Positions 23,860 through 35,651 are shown, counted from the stretch's first letter. The stretch is 64,000 nucleotides of DNA from Gymnopilus junonius (GCA_015501075.1 JADNYJ010000196.1:1-64000); one strand, 5' to 3'. Program-made: numbers and translations. The notes: generated by a model not told the origin, from the letters alone.

Positions 23860-24600
23860 ACCCTAACACGCCATTCCAATCTTCCCATAACTGATAGCAA
23901 CATCAGTAATACATAAATAAGCACATGAAAATGCTTCAAGCTGATCCCATTTCACAATGTGCTTCAGGTAATCAGCAGAGCAGACCCTGCCAAAATGCAT
24001 TGGGTAGCTTTCAAGAAAAGATCGAGAAAGGTAAACTACAGCCGCCAAGAAGATGAAGTGTTCTCGTCATTCATGTGGGCTGGCACCCAGAGCCATATTC
24101 TGATTTTGATATAGAACATTGCCTGCCACCATACAAGAGCAGTAGTAACTGAAGTAATTAGTAAACACACCTTTCTAAACCTCACACATGTATAAGCTGT
24201 TGATTTTGCGATGATCACTCATGCCAAAATCCAAAATTCCATCGGCATTGAGGTGTAAATGAAATCCCTGTCAAAGGGTACCATTCATCATCCACGCAAA
24301 TCCGAAAGCTGTCATATGTGCAACTTCACTTGAGTACCTGTAATGGGTATGATAGTCTGAATTACTAAAAGGTGTTTTAGTAGAGTATAAGTAGTTAAGC
24401 CCATTGACTTACAAGATAACAATGTACCAATCTTTGTCCCCAAATTCAGCTATCAACTCTGTGCAGTGTTGCTTGATGGCATCGAGGAAATCTTGGGCAA
24501 CCCTTTGACATTGCTCAGCTGAACAAGGGGCAGCAAGGAGACGTGGCCTGAAGAAAACACGGAAGGGCATATTTGTAGGTGGAAAACACTGGAAAAGTGA
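23860..24600 (-). CDS. Small orphan gene, two or more exons
   Basis: The likely start on the minus strand is at about 24573 (MPFRVFFRPRLLAAP). The first exon encodes a helical segment, CQRVAQDFLDAIKQ, and ends at ILQ-type text before a good donor, TT|GTAAGT, at about 24412. An intron of about 75 bp ends in CAG near 24338, and the frame continues as YSSEVAHMTAFGFAWMMNG. Later segments near 24180-23870 carry further donor/acceptor-like sites but also stops. No family recognised. Confidence 0.35.
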
Positions 24601-24856
24601 TTTAGATATGAAATAGAGGAACAATGAGAAGGAAAGATCAAACCAGGGTTTATGAAGAAAGAAGAAGAGGGTGGTTCTGTGGGTTGCAGTGTGGTTGCAG
24701 TGTGAGATGAGGAAGGTGAGCGAAGAGGGTCGAGGATCGGCAGTGAAGTCATGCAAACACAATTAATCCAACTTTGACTCAAAAGTGATAATTCAAGTTT
24801 GTCTTATTTCAACATCTAAGTTACATACCAACTCTGACAACTCTCGTTGTACTCTT

Positions 24857-25276
24857 TTAGCAGTGTCGGTATCCTCTACTTGGTGGAAGCAGCACGTTTC
24901 CAGGTACATCCTCAGCTTTAGGAGCTGATCGTCTGGCCCTCTTTATGCTCAAATGACCTTCATCAGCGCACTCGAATCCTTGAACCACAGTGGATGTGGA
25001 CATGGTGGTAGAAGCAGAGACACTTAGCAGCAGTGCCTCTTTGTCATCCTTGAGCTCCTCCAGCACTGACAACTCAGCGACTACTACTACTTCCGACAAG
25101 ACCATTTCGAGTTCATCTTTGTCCTCTGACACCCACAGTCCTGCCATAGCAACTTTCTCCAGCAAAACTAGCATTGACACCACCAGTGTCATGTCTACCA
25201 CTTTGGCCCGACTCTTCCATGTCATCCAGCGGTGACAGGACCTCTCTGCATGTATCCAGGCATACTGACCCTTCAT
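24857..25276 (-). CDS. Weakly supported ORF
   Basis: A 139-codon minus-strand frame begins MKGQYAWIHAERSCHRWMTW, then a long helical Leu/Val/Glu-rich part and a basic end (IKRARRSAPKAEDVPG). The opposite strand is also open as a Ser/Thr-rich text, so the choice of strand is uncertain. The aromatic and Trp-rich N terminus and basic C terminus favour the minus strand. No domain recognised. Confidence 0.25.
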   Translation of the reverse strand: MKGQYAWIHAERSCHRWMTWKSRAKVVDMTLVVSMLVLLEKVAMAGLWVSEDKDELEMVLSEVVVVAELSVLEELKDDKEALLLSVSASTTMSTSTVVQGFECADEGHLSIKRARRSAPKAEDVPGNVLLPPSRGYRHC

Positions 25277-25509
25277 ACAAGAGCATTAGATATATGACTA
25301 TGCTGAAAATGAAGGGACAAGCTGAGCAAGCACAAGAATGATTACAAACTGAGAATGGTGCACCCCACCACTTCGAGCGATGACTTGATGATTAGTTGCA
25401 TGCCCAAGTTTGATGAGGTCAGATACTTCTTCTACTGATGTAGGGGGTGCAATAACAGGTGGGCTGGAAATCATATCTTGAATTGACTATTGAATACAAG
25501 GTTTTGGGT

Positions 25510-25830
25510 TCACCAGGGAGTATGACAGGTGTTAGCTGCAGGATCTTCCTTCACCATTAAACTTCCAAAGCCTTGCCTAGTGCGAGCATAATGCGAAGAG
25601 GGCGCGGTATTGAAATAGATGATGATCCTGCCTAACATGCAAGTTGCCTCAAGTAGTTTCACCTGATAAAAGATTCGAGCAACTATGTGTGTGTGTGCGA
25701 TAGATGATTTGCCACAGCCAGGAGGCACAATCACCAGGTAGAGTTGGCTTTGATGATGTCCATCAGGATTGGTGGCACACTGAATTATATCTCTAATATC
25801 ATCATCACAAGTGCCTCGAAGGCAACACCA
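25510..25830 (-). pseudogene. P-loop NTPase fragment
   Basis: On the minus strand, IQCATNPDGHHQSQLYLVIV leads into PPGCGKSSIAHTHIVARI, a Walker A motif in the form GxxxxGKS (PPGCGKSS, about 25705-25730) with a hydrophobic strand just before it, as in helicases and AAA-type ATPases. The frame stays open for another 60 codons and then stops. I see no Walker B or helicase motifs around it, so it is a fragment or a gene broken by frameshifts. Confidence 0.35.
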
Positions 25831-26191
25831 GCTAACATCCTATGTAGTTGCATGATTGAGGTGTTGAAGTTTGGGCTGGCTCAGCGCAAGTCTACCATGC
25901 CTGAATACTACTACTCTCCTGCTGAAGTAGACACTCAGCCAAACCACATAGTCATTGATAATGGCAACGAGGGAAGGGAGGCCCAAGGCGAAGGTGGAGA
26001 AGTGGAGACAGTGGATGCATTACAAGAGGAGAGGTATCTGAATGCAATTGACTGCAAATATAAACCCATTAGCCTTCAACTCCAGGGGTATAAGGTACAA
26101 TACGATACCTTTCATGAATATCAAATGTGCCTTCGACATTCGGCAATAGCAACTGACCATGACAAAGAGAAGAAGTGGGCATGATGTGCCT

Positions 26192-26275
26192 TGAGGGGAG
26201 CGATAAGTCAACCCCTAAGACATATGAATGGAGACAACAGTCAGCACGGAACTGAAGAGACAAAGTCAGCTTCAT
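26192..26275 (+). repeat. Direct repeat D, copy 1
   Basis: The block 'cttgaggggag..ataagtcaaccccta' to 'gaagagacaaagtcagcttca' recurs at 26688-26769, about 500 bp away. A purine run followed by ATAAGTCAACCCC resembles the polypurine tract / LTR start of a copia-like element, but no LTR pair could be closed. Confidence 0.5.
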
Positions 26276-26687
26276 AGGAGTAGTGGGACTTCAAGGGACA
26301 AGTAGCATAGAATTCCGCAGGAGTAGAAATATAGCACAGCCTTCGTCGCCATGCAGGGATATTGTACATCGAACATAGTGGTTCCAAATGAGATAGTCAT
26401 TGATAATGATGATGAGAGAAAGGAAGTCCAAAAAGAAAGCAGTCGGCGGGACTATTGGATATGATGTAGGAGACATTTCCCATGAGATAGAATAGTGCTG
26501 CAAATATTAAGTATGTTAGAACTTCAGTTCGAGGGATAGCAAGCACTATATGTTACCTTCAAGAAAGATCAAGAAAACTTCCAGAGCTAATGCTGAGTCC
26601 ACTGATAGAGATTGATTACAGCAAAGAAAAGAACAGGGTGGAATGAGATCATAAAAGTTGAATTTTGGAGAATGGTATTCATCTTGA

Positions 26688-26769
26688 GGGGAGAATAAGT
26701 CAACCCCTAAGATATTGAGACCAGAGACAAAAGTCAACATGGAATTGAAGAGACAAAGTCAGCTTCAAT
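26688..26769 (+). repeat. Direct repeat D, copy 2
   Basis: Second copy of the block at 26192-26275. The intervening 400 bp also hold a short match (NHIVIDNGNEGRE at 25950 versus NEIVIDNDDERKE at 26390 in the plus frame), so the whole unit from about 25940 may be duplicated. Confidence 0.5.
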
Positions 26770-28080
26770 CAGGTAGCGGCATGTCAGGAGAGAAAGAGAG
26801 AGATTATTATTATTAAAGGACCAAGTCCGACAAGATAGTGACTTGTTGGATCATGTGCCCTCTGTAACACCATGTGACATAGTGACTACAGATTCGAATT
26901 AACCGTTTAATGATAATACACAACTCTCCACATTTCTTGACTGCTGTGAGCTGACTATGTCTCTTGCTTTTCTGTGCATTGACTTTGTCCTGCACATATG
27001 TATGCATGACTCTGTCTGCATCCACACCTTTCCAGTCTTGTGCCTTAGGCCATGTTGTGGAAATTTGCATCCTCCGCCTTGCCCTGCTCAGGCATTTTTT
27101 ACCTATCTCTGTTGGCTCTTGTCATCCTCAAACTTTTCTAGGAGTGCCATATGCGCCATCCATGAATGGTGCAGAGCCTGCTGCAACTATTATAACATCT
27201 GGCAACTGCATTCCATGACTACCCACATATCTGCTACATCACAATATTGGATCTATAGCCATCTGCCTCCTGGCTGCAAGATTCGTTTCGAATGCTGATG
27301 GCATGGTTATCAAACAGTGCTGACAAGGATGTGCTTGCTAGGCTTGTATACCCTTTTTCTCTGATCCATCAACCAGAAAGACAGTGATTGAAGGTCATTT
27401 TCTTTTCCCCTATCCTTTCATATTGATTTAAACCTGTTAATATATACAGACGTAGCACCCCCACCAAGCTGGCAATAATACAACAGTCAGCTTTTCATTT
27501 ACTGGTGATATGCATTGCAAGTGACAATTCAATCTCGACTACATAATGCCTGCTGTGAAGATGACTCCAGGAGCCACAGTGACCCAATTGCATATATGGC
27601 TTCATCTCCTGTTGCTCTGGTGATTCGAACAACAAGAGTTGTAGCCTATACCAGTCAGTCTGCAACATGTTTGAGGCCAGGGATGAAATCTTCATGTTTT
27701 CCCATTGACGTGGATAAAGTCATAGCCTGCTATCGAATTCCAATTACAGCCGTACCAAATAAGGAAAACATTTCTTAGATAGTAACATAAACATGGATAC
27801 AAGGCGGAGGATGTACATCATGTCCTAAGGAATGCCGTATGTGACATGGTAGATATTCTCCATGTCATTTCGGGGTAGTTGATACAGATATATATACATA
27901 AAATAGTGGTGAGTCCTAGCATTTGGCTGTATAGGTAATGCTTTCTGCTGGCTAATATTTGCTCCTCAGGGTTGATGGGATTACATGATCAGGGACATGG
28001 CGCTTTTGCCAAAAAAAGACTGGTCATGACCAAGCGTTTATGAATCCCGCTAAATTTTGTTGTTCATGCCAGTGACAGGT
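26770..28080. other. Stretch without a supported gene
   Basis: Only short frames are present, on both strands, and none has a recognisable domain. One GACTTTGTC motif lies at 26981. A minus-strand 85-codon frame (27070-26813) is possible coding text but unsupported. Confidence 0.4.
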
Positions 28081-28085
28081 CACAC

Positions 28086-28092
28086 TATATAA
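28086..28092 (+). promoter_or_regulatory. TATA box of the 28147 gene
   Basis: TATATAAA lies about 60 bp upstream of ATG 28147, followed by a CT-rich stretch (ctcctctcattctcc) typical of fungal transcription starts. Confidence 0.5.
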
Positions 28093-31000
28093 ACTCCCTG
28101 AGTGGTACCACGGTATCTCCTCTCATTCTCCATACCACTGGAAAGGATGTCTAGCAGAAAATGAAAGGTATGTTTCATTATTTACCTGTGGCCATCCACC
28201 CTGAAATCTTCCTCAGCCCAGCACTGATCCTCCCAACAATGAAGGTCATAGCAAATGCCAGAAGAAGGTTGCATAAGTATTTCTTTCCTGTCCCACCTCA
28301 CAGCACAGAGGGTTGACTTTGTCTCCCTCACTTACCCTGTCATTGACTTTGTCTCGACTTTGCCCATGTTGACTTTGTCTCATGGCTGACTTTATCTGGT
28401 TATCACCATACAACTCTGTGGCTGATATTTCCTAAACAGTTTGGATGATGCTGATGAAAGTGACACTGGTGCTGCTGACAGAGAGGTCCCGTAAGTATTG
28501 CCATATGAAAGGATTTTTATTTTAATTGACCTGGTATTTGTTTCACAGACCTCAGTGGCATTCCTCAAAGATTGTTCTGCATCATTCAGGTCACCATCAC
28601 CCAAAAACAATGCAACTGACACCTCAAGAACGTACGTCTGAGCAGCCAGTTGAAGGATCTCAGACATTCACCTTTGAAATGCAACCACCCCAAGCTGAAG
28701 TGCCACGCGCTGACAATTCTTCGTCAGAATTCAGCTATATGTATGACTTATACTGTACTTCATACTTGTGGCCCGAGGGTCCTGTCCTGGGTATACAGAT
28801 ACAGTTGGACAAGGATGCTGTTTATAAACCCCCATGTGAAAAGGAGTGGCTGCTGCTTCCAAAAGGCCATAGGCTGCCTGCTGGTTTTGTTGAGATGTGG
28901 CTGCATATGGAGCATGTGCAGGGCGCTGCTGCCTTAAACCTTCCTCCCCGTTGACAACCATCTCGAGAGGCCGTACAACAGCACAGTCTCACGCCGTCCC
29001 CTCCCGGTCAGGGTGCTTCATATAGGGCTCAGTCTGAGGATGATCAAGAGGAGTTCAACTATTCACCTCCCCCTCCTAACCAGCTGGCTTTGCATAAGCA
29101 CATCAAAAAGCAGGTCTATGTTGACGTCCCTACCTTTAAACCATCAGCGTATAAGGGCAAGGGCAAAGCCAAGGCAATTCCTCAAGACCAAGAGGAAGAA
29201 GGTACCTCTGGATCTGAGACTGTGGATTCCAACCTTCAGGAATCCGATGCCTCGAATGACAAGGACAAAACTTATCAGCTCAACTCTGATAATGAGGGCG
29301 ATGAGGAAGAAGTATTTGAGCTCAGTCAGGATGATGCTGGGCAGGAGGATGAAGATATCATTCACCATGACAGGGGCAAAGATGGCAGTAGTGAGCAGGA
29401 GGATGAAGAAGATGTTGAAAGACTTTTAGAGGATGCTGAGGTGGTCTTAGCAGACCTCATAGAAGAAGAAGCCCTGATGGATGTCAATGAGGACATGGCT
29501 GAGGCTGAGCACAAAGCTCAACATACCCAACCCAAGCACTGCAAGAAGAAAGTTGGTTGTCCTTCCCAAGACTTTGAGGAGCAGATGAGGTATACAGGTC
29601 ACCAAGTAAAGAATGCTTTGGCAGTAATTGCAAAGAAGTTTGGTGTAACCCTAGAGCAAGTCTATGAAGCTGCCAGCTGGTTCCCTGCTACAGCGAAGAA
29701 GACGCAGTGACTTAATCCCTACAACTCATTCCTCGCCCTTCAGAAGCTTTTAGGTCATTCTCGAAAGGGACATAAGAAAGGTAGGAATTGTGTCTTGTCT
29801 ATATGGCTGCTGACTAATTTCTTACTTGAGCAGCTGCAGATGGCAATGGCAATGGCGGCACAGACAATGATTCAGACAGCGACTTGGACAGCGACTTGGA
29901 TGAAGATGGTGATGCAGACAGCACTGCAGATGGTGAAGTAGACATTGACAAACTCTACCATGAAATTGTTGATGGTATGACTGCAGAAGAGAGGAGAAAA
30001 TTCACTATGGATTGTGATGATAGGATTGCTGTCATTAAATTGGAGAAGGGAATTCAGAAGATGAAATGAAAGCTCCCTAATGTGTGCCTTGACCATGCTG
30101 AGGCAAAACTTATGGATATGGTATGTTGTTCAATTCTTTTCCTTCTCTTTTTTACTAACTTTCTACTAGTTTAGAGGATTAAACCTTGAGGATCCTGAAA
30201 TCCATGCAGCAGGGGTTATCATGCTCATTATGAGTGATCCTGCTACTTGAGCAGTACCTGCGAGGTCCTTCGTGTCCTCATCATTAGGTGAGGACATGGT
30301 TAAAGCAAACAAATTGAATGTGGCTTATATGGCAGCTACATCCAAAGACCTGTATCAGTAAGTTGCTGTTCCTGCCCTATAAAATCTATTCTGATTTATT
30401 TTTCTTAGAGGAGAATTCACCAGGCAGGAAATGGTTGCTTGGGGTGCAGCAGCACCATAGGTCACAATGTCATCTTCTGCCACCCCTCCTGGTCCAGCTC
30501 CTGGTCCAGCTCCCAAGGCCCCAGCTCCCCCTCCTGCAGCTCCATCTCATGCCTGTGCTCATGCTTGAGCTCCCACAGCTCCAACTCGTGCTTCCGAGGT
30601 CGCTTCTGCTCCCAAAGCCCCAGCTCCAGCTCCCGTGGCTCCTTCTCATGCTCACACTCGCATTCCTGAAGCCCTAGCTCCCGAGGCTGCTCCTGCTCCC
30701 ATGGCTCTGTCTCATGCTCCAGCTCCTGCAGCTCCCACTCATGCTCCTGAGGTTGCTTCCACTCCCGAAGCTCCAGCTCCAGCTCCCATGGCTCCTTCTC
30801 GTGCTCCTGAAGCCCCAGCTCCAGCTGCTGTGACTGCTGCAATGAAAGGCCGAAGCAAGCCAAGGAAGTCGACTGTTGTAATCCCTGACACTGATGATGA
30901 AGAGCAAGCAGTCATGAGGTCAGACAAGGCACCTATGAAGGCCACTAGCAGGCCAATGAAGAAGAGTTCATCATCAGTTGTGCCCTATGATGCTGTCAGC

Positions 31001-31179
31001 AAGCATGAGCAGGAGGAGGACAAACTCGAGGGGGATGGTGATCAGTATGAGGATGAAGGTGATCAGTACAAGGGTGAGGGTGAACAGTATGAGGGCAAGG
31101 GTGAGGGTGAATGGTATGAGGGTGAGGGTGAGGGTGAACAGTATGAGGGTGAGAACATAGGTGAGGATGAGGATAGGGT

Positions 31180-31278
31180 GGATGGGGTGGATGGGGTGGA
31201 TGGGGTGGATGGGGTGGATGGGGTGGATGGGGTGGATGGGGTGGATGAGGAGGATGGGGAGGATGGGGAGGATGGGGA
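31180..31278 (+). repeat. 9-bp minisatellite in coding sequence
   Basis: About seven or eight units of GGGTGGATG give Val-Asp-Gly repeats, followed by three or four GAGGATGGG units giving Glu-Asp-Gly. Unit length divides by three, so the reading frame is kept. Upstream (31040-31160) an imperfect GEGEQYE repeat adds to the acidic tract. Confidence 0.85.
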
Positions 31279-31867
31279 GGATGAGGGTGGTGATCCCGCC
31301 AATTGGACTGTGAAGGAAAAGTCAGCCCATGCTTGCAAATACTTGCTTTATCAACATTGTAAGTTCTAATTTGTGGTTCAGTCATTGTATTGCTTAAACT
31401 CTCTATAGAGAAGGTTGAACCTGAGAAGAATTTGGTTCCCTGGTTGAAACTCACAGCCATCTTGATGCAAAAGAAGTATCATATTGAGGGATGGCCTATG
31501 GAGGAAATTGGCAGCTATCCAGGCCTGAAAGGCTTCAATCAAAGGAGTTTCAAACCTAAAGATTGGGCCTTTATTGGCAGGCAGGTTACTGCTGACTACA
31601 AGGTTCGGTCAAACAAATGTCCTCAGTGGGTGCCTTGGACAAAAGGTATGACTTTAATTTTTTTTTTATGTCTTTGCCATTATTAAAGTTTACTTCATAG
31701 AGGAGAAAGCTATTCCGGCGGATACACCTGACTACTTCAACATACCTTTGGTGGTTGATGCTGAGGGTGAACCTCTTGTCAAGGTTCAACATGTTTATGT
31801 CAAAACTGGTGTGAAGTCAAAACATTCACATGCAGTTTCTCCATCTGCTTCATCCTTGAAGTCCTCT

Positions 31868-31930
31868 TCGGCATTGACAAAGTCCTCTTTGGCATTGACA
31901 AAGTCCTCTTCAGCATTGACAAAGTCTGCT
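31868..31930 (+). repeat. 21-bp tandem repeat in coding sequence
   Basis: Three units of 'ggcattgacaaagtcctctt' (21 bp) encode the repeat SSALTK. Each unit includes the GACAAAGTC motif found elsewhere in the window. Confidence 0.8.
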
Positions 31931-32159
31931 GTACAAGTTCCTTCCCACCAACCCTTGTCACCAACAGCTTCATCCAGCAAAGCTCCTCATCGTGGCTCTA
32001 CCACAGCTGTATCCACTGGACTTGAAGCACATCACATTGAAAGAAGAGGTGAACTTGGTTTTCAGCAGCACAAGCAAATGTTTGTTCATTCATCAGGGGC
32101 TCAGCTTGCAGATGCCTTTTATAAGTCTAACCATACTGCCCCTTCCAACTGATCTTGCC

Positions 32160-32782
32160 AATCTGTTCAGCATCGTCAAGTTGATCATGAGCCAGCTCAG
32201 TAATAGATATTTTTTTTTACTTTCTCAAAGTCTTGTCAGACTTTATATCCTTTTTTATTTTACTAGAGTTTAATCCAACTTTTGTCTATCATTTATATTT
32301 AACCTAATGTTCTTTTCTTTTTTTTCTTTTCTGCTATTACTAAGTCCTTTGTGGACTTTATACCTAACTTTCATATCCAACTTATGACATTCCTTTATGT
32401 TTTTTATCTACTTTCTAATAATCTTTTGGCTTGTGACTTTTTTGATTTTTGGCCCACTTCTACATCTGTCATTACTGGTAATCTTTAGACTACTTTGTTA
32501 CTACTTCATGGTTTTCTTGCTTTAAATATACCTCTTTGCTCTTAAAACTATTGAGATAACATTCTTCAAATTTAGAAAGCTACAATAAATGTACTGGAAA
32601 GGAATAACATGAAGAACTTGGATACTGTAGGAGTAGCTGACTTTGGAAATAATTTTGATTTCAGAAAATACAGCTCTAAGAAATGTAGAAAGCAAGAAAC
32701 TTGCAGACAATACAATAACTTGTGTTATACAGATATTTCATCTTGGGCCTTATAAGATAACCAGATGATAATGCATAAATCT
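32160..32782. other. AT-rich 3' flank
   Basis: T-rich, low-complexity DNA downstream of the orphan gene with no coding segment. It probably holds the 3' UTR and then spacer up to the hAT-like element. Confidence 0.5.
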
Positions 32783-33852
32783 TTAACTACTAGTGTTGCC
32801 AAAGTTTGGTCCAGAACCAATGCAGAGAACCAGAACTAACTGAACTGAACTGAAAGTACAGTTCAGTCAGTTCTGGTTCTCCAGTTCTGTAACCTGTTTG
32901 GTTCTTGGTTCTCTAAATTGGCCAGAATTCCTGAACCATTTGAGAAAATATCAGAACCAACCTTTCAAATATAAAAATTGTAGTAAGAAATAGTCCAGAA
33001 ACAATGTAGAGAGTTGTATTATGACTCACGGCTTCCACTTTTATGATTGCATCATGGTAAGTGCCAGCAGAGATTTCTGTTAGCTTATCGACTTGCCATA
33101 TCATATGCTGTTTCATAAGTTTGAGTGAATATCATTTCAATTAAGAGCCATATCATAAATTTTTGAGACCACATCATAAGTTTTGAAATGATTTCATAAG
33201 TTGGTATCATTGCCTATGCCGTGAGATCACCATGCTGGCTGTCACAGACATTGGGCATGTCGCTTATGTAATTGATGCACCTTCCGACAGCACCTTGTTC
33301 GGCAACATTGAGCCTCATTTTCGACAGATTTGGGCCTCTTGGTGCAGCAACTGTTAAGACAAAGTCAGTGCACTCAATGTTTCCAGCAGCTCCTCGAGGT
33401 ATACAGGTGCGATGTCTACATGCAAAGTCCCTTCCCAGATGATTTGAGTTATGATACAGGCAATGAAAGCAGTTATGAGATCAACTTCAAGTATTTCCAA
33501 CAATATAAGGCAGAGATACCCCATTTCATGCAGTGTACCTCACTTTGGGGTGCGTATGGCAGCCGCCTTGAATGTGTTTCATTAAATGTTGCCCCTAGAG
33601 GCCCAAATCCATCGAGAATGAGGCTCAATGTTGCTGAACAAGGCACCGTCGGAAGGTGCATCAATTACGTAAGTGATGCACCCAATGTCTGTGACAGCCA
33701 GCATGGTGATCTCATGGCATAGGCAATGATACCAACTTATGAAATCATTTCAAAACTTATGATGTGGTCTCAAAAATTTATGATATGGCTCTTAATTGAA
33801 ATGATATTCACTCAAACTTATGAAACAGCATATGATACAGCAAGTCAATAAG

Positions 33853-34299
33853 TGTTACATTTTCTTATCTTATCATGTGCCACATTCTTTTCTCTTATCA
33901 TTTACTGAACGATTTACTATTCATAGTTTCTGCATGATCATCTTTGCTTGCAAAGATGAACATTCACTTTCTTCCAAGTATGAGGACAATCTTTCTTTTC
34001 TGATCATCATCCCTTCTGCAGTGCTCTATGATGATCATCCCTTCCAATTCCCCTTGTTTCACTATTGTTTCATTATATTATTATCAAACACAAATAGTAT
34101 ATAAACAGTAGCTAGACTATGATGTACTTTAGCTTGTTCTTGAGAATATACTCTCTTGTAACAACCAAGACGAACTTGAACCACTGAAGGCAATCTTCTG
34201 TCGAAGACAATACCTTAGCGGACTTCATTGAATGACCTCTACGACTACTACACCAGACCTTATCTTATCTGATTAGGTTCTGTTGTCAACGTCGTAACA
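33853..34299 (+). repeat. 5' LTR of gypsy chromovirus
   Basis: 447 bp, starts TGTTAC and ends TAACA. Preceded by ATAAG, which is repeated after the 3' LTR at 41296-41300 (5-bp target duplication). A promoter-like 'agtatataaacagta' lies near 34100. It differs from the 3' LTR at ten positions, nine of them transitions and eight in CpG context. Confidence 0.95.
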
Positions 34300-34359
34300 A
34301 AAGAACAAGCTACCACCTCATCCAATGCTTCTGCCTAGCAAGCATTATCCGCCAACACT

Positions 34360-35601
34360 ATGGCTCAAAGAAGAGGACGATTCACTGCTAGTTTTAGTGA
34401 TGAAGAATTCTCTGACCCGAACACCAACCGAACCTCTGACACAGGCGCATCTGACAAATACGAAACACCACCAGAAGGAGAAGAACCTCCTCTAACCCGA
34501 TCAACTCTCTTTGGATCTACCGTCCAAGAACCCAGCATACTAAGACATGACTTTGAATCTTTGCTAGATACTCTACTTAGATCCCAACCTGTCTTTTACC
34601 CAACGAACGAACCCAAAATGCCAGAAGGAACTTCTGACACTGCCCCCACTGCTCCCACCTCCTCCAATGGAAAAGGAATAGGAATCATTCCTACACCCTT
34701 CTCCGGAGACCGCTCCAAAGTCAAAATGTTCACCCAAGACTTGGGTGATTACTTTGAATTAAATGGTGATATTTACAACATGGATGCCAAAAAAATCATG
34801 TTCACCCTTGGACTTCTCAAGGGAGGAGAAGCAGAAGCCTGGAAGAAGGCTTGGAGAGAAGACCACACCATAGAAAATGTGAACGCCACAGGCATACCCA
34901 CTGGGACTGTCACAAAAAACTATGGTTCAATGGCAGACTTCGAAAAGGCTTTCCAAGAAGCCTTCAAACCAACCGAGACAGAGGACCAAGCATTCTTTGA
35001 ACTCCGAAACCTGAAGCAGGGAAAAGCTTCAGCCGCCAAACTGAACACCAAGTTCAATGAACTTGTAAAGACTGCCAAGATTCCCACTACCAGGAATGAG
35101 AGTGTCTTAATCGATTATTACATGAATGCCTTAAACAATTGGCTTCAAGAGAAGATTATGGGACTCGACATACTTCCTACCATGCTCGCTGCCTGGCAGA
35201 GGAAGGCAGTTGAATATGACGCCCATCGAACGAACTTAGCATGCCTCCTGGGCAAGACCAATACCCAGGCACTGAACGACTGAAAGACTTGGTGGGCTAA
35301 TTTAGCCAGAGGAACCCCTGCCCTGCACTACCATGCCCCAGTGTACTGAATGAACCACTGAGACCCGAATGCTATGGACATTGACAAGATCGACGTCAAT
35401 GCCATGACCCCAGAAGAAAGAAGCGAGCTCATGAGAAAAGGGCTCTGCTTCCAATGCAAGAAGCCCGGGCATGTCTCCAGAGACTGCCCTGAGAAGGGCA
35501 AGAACAGGAGGAACCCTCCACCAAAGAAGAATCCCCTCAAAGGGAAAGCACTCCATGCGCACATCAGGGCCCTCATGCAGGACCTCACCAAAGAAGAATG
35601 A
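34360..35601 (+). pseudogene. Gypsy gag with CCHC zinc knuckle
   Basis: ATG 34360 opens a 307-codon frame with a disordered N terminus (MAQRRGRFTASFSDEEFSDP), a retrotransposon capsid region (KVKMFTQDLGDYFELNGD, FEKAFQEAFKPTETEDQAF, LRNLKQGKASAAK) and WQRKAVEYDAH. TGA at 35281 stands where Arg is expected, and two more TGA follow near 35348 and 35360; the same frame then continues as NAMDIDKIDVNAMTPEER and the nucleocapsid knuckle CFQCKKPGHVSRDC (CX2CX4HX4C). So all three stops look like CGA-to-TGA changes. Gag would form the virus-like particle in the cytoplasm. Confidence 0.88.
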
Positions 35602-35651
35602 GAAGAAGTTTATGAAATGGGAGACCAAGAGGGTTTTCAATAAGGAGATGT

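Larger units (their letters stand above)
28147..32152 (+). pseudogene. Large multi-exon orphan gene with many TGA stops
   Basis: One plus-strand gene can be followed over 4 kb. Exon 1: ATG 28147, MSSRK then TGA 28162 and donor G|GTATGT. Later exons: LDDADESDTGAADREVP (about 28440, donor GTAAGT 28494); 28549-29760 with QWHSSK, Pro-rich and acidic stretches, and a helical block NALAVIAKKFGVTLEQVYEA then NSFLALQKLLGHSRKG; 29834-30120 (acidic, then VDGMTAEERRKFTMD); about 30174-30360; 30410-31360 (Ala/Pro-rich repeats, then KGRSKPRKSTVVIPDTDDEE and acidic Asp-Gly repeats); 31410-31645 (WPMEEIGSYPGLKGF); and 31700-32152, ending at TGA 32150. In-frame stops at 28162, 28952, 29708, 30067, 30247, 30459 and 30569 are nearly all TGA at Arg positions. 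Splice sites are otherwise good. Likely a nuclear, disordered protein; family unknown. Confidence 0.55.

Noticed and set aside
30996..31460. Minus-strand frame rich in His-Pro repeats
   Set aside because: It is the complement of the VDG/EDG minisatellite; the plus strand continues into supported exons on both sides.
28147..32152. UGA recoding or readthrough as a reason for the many in-frame TGA codons
   Set aside because: The same TGA-for-Arg pattern appears in unrelated transposons, and paired LINE copies show CGA in the sister copy. DNA decay at CpG is the simpler explanation.
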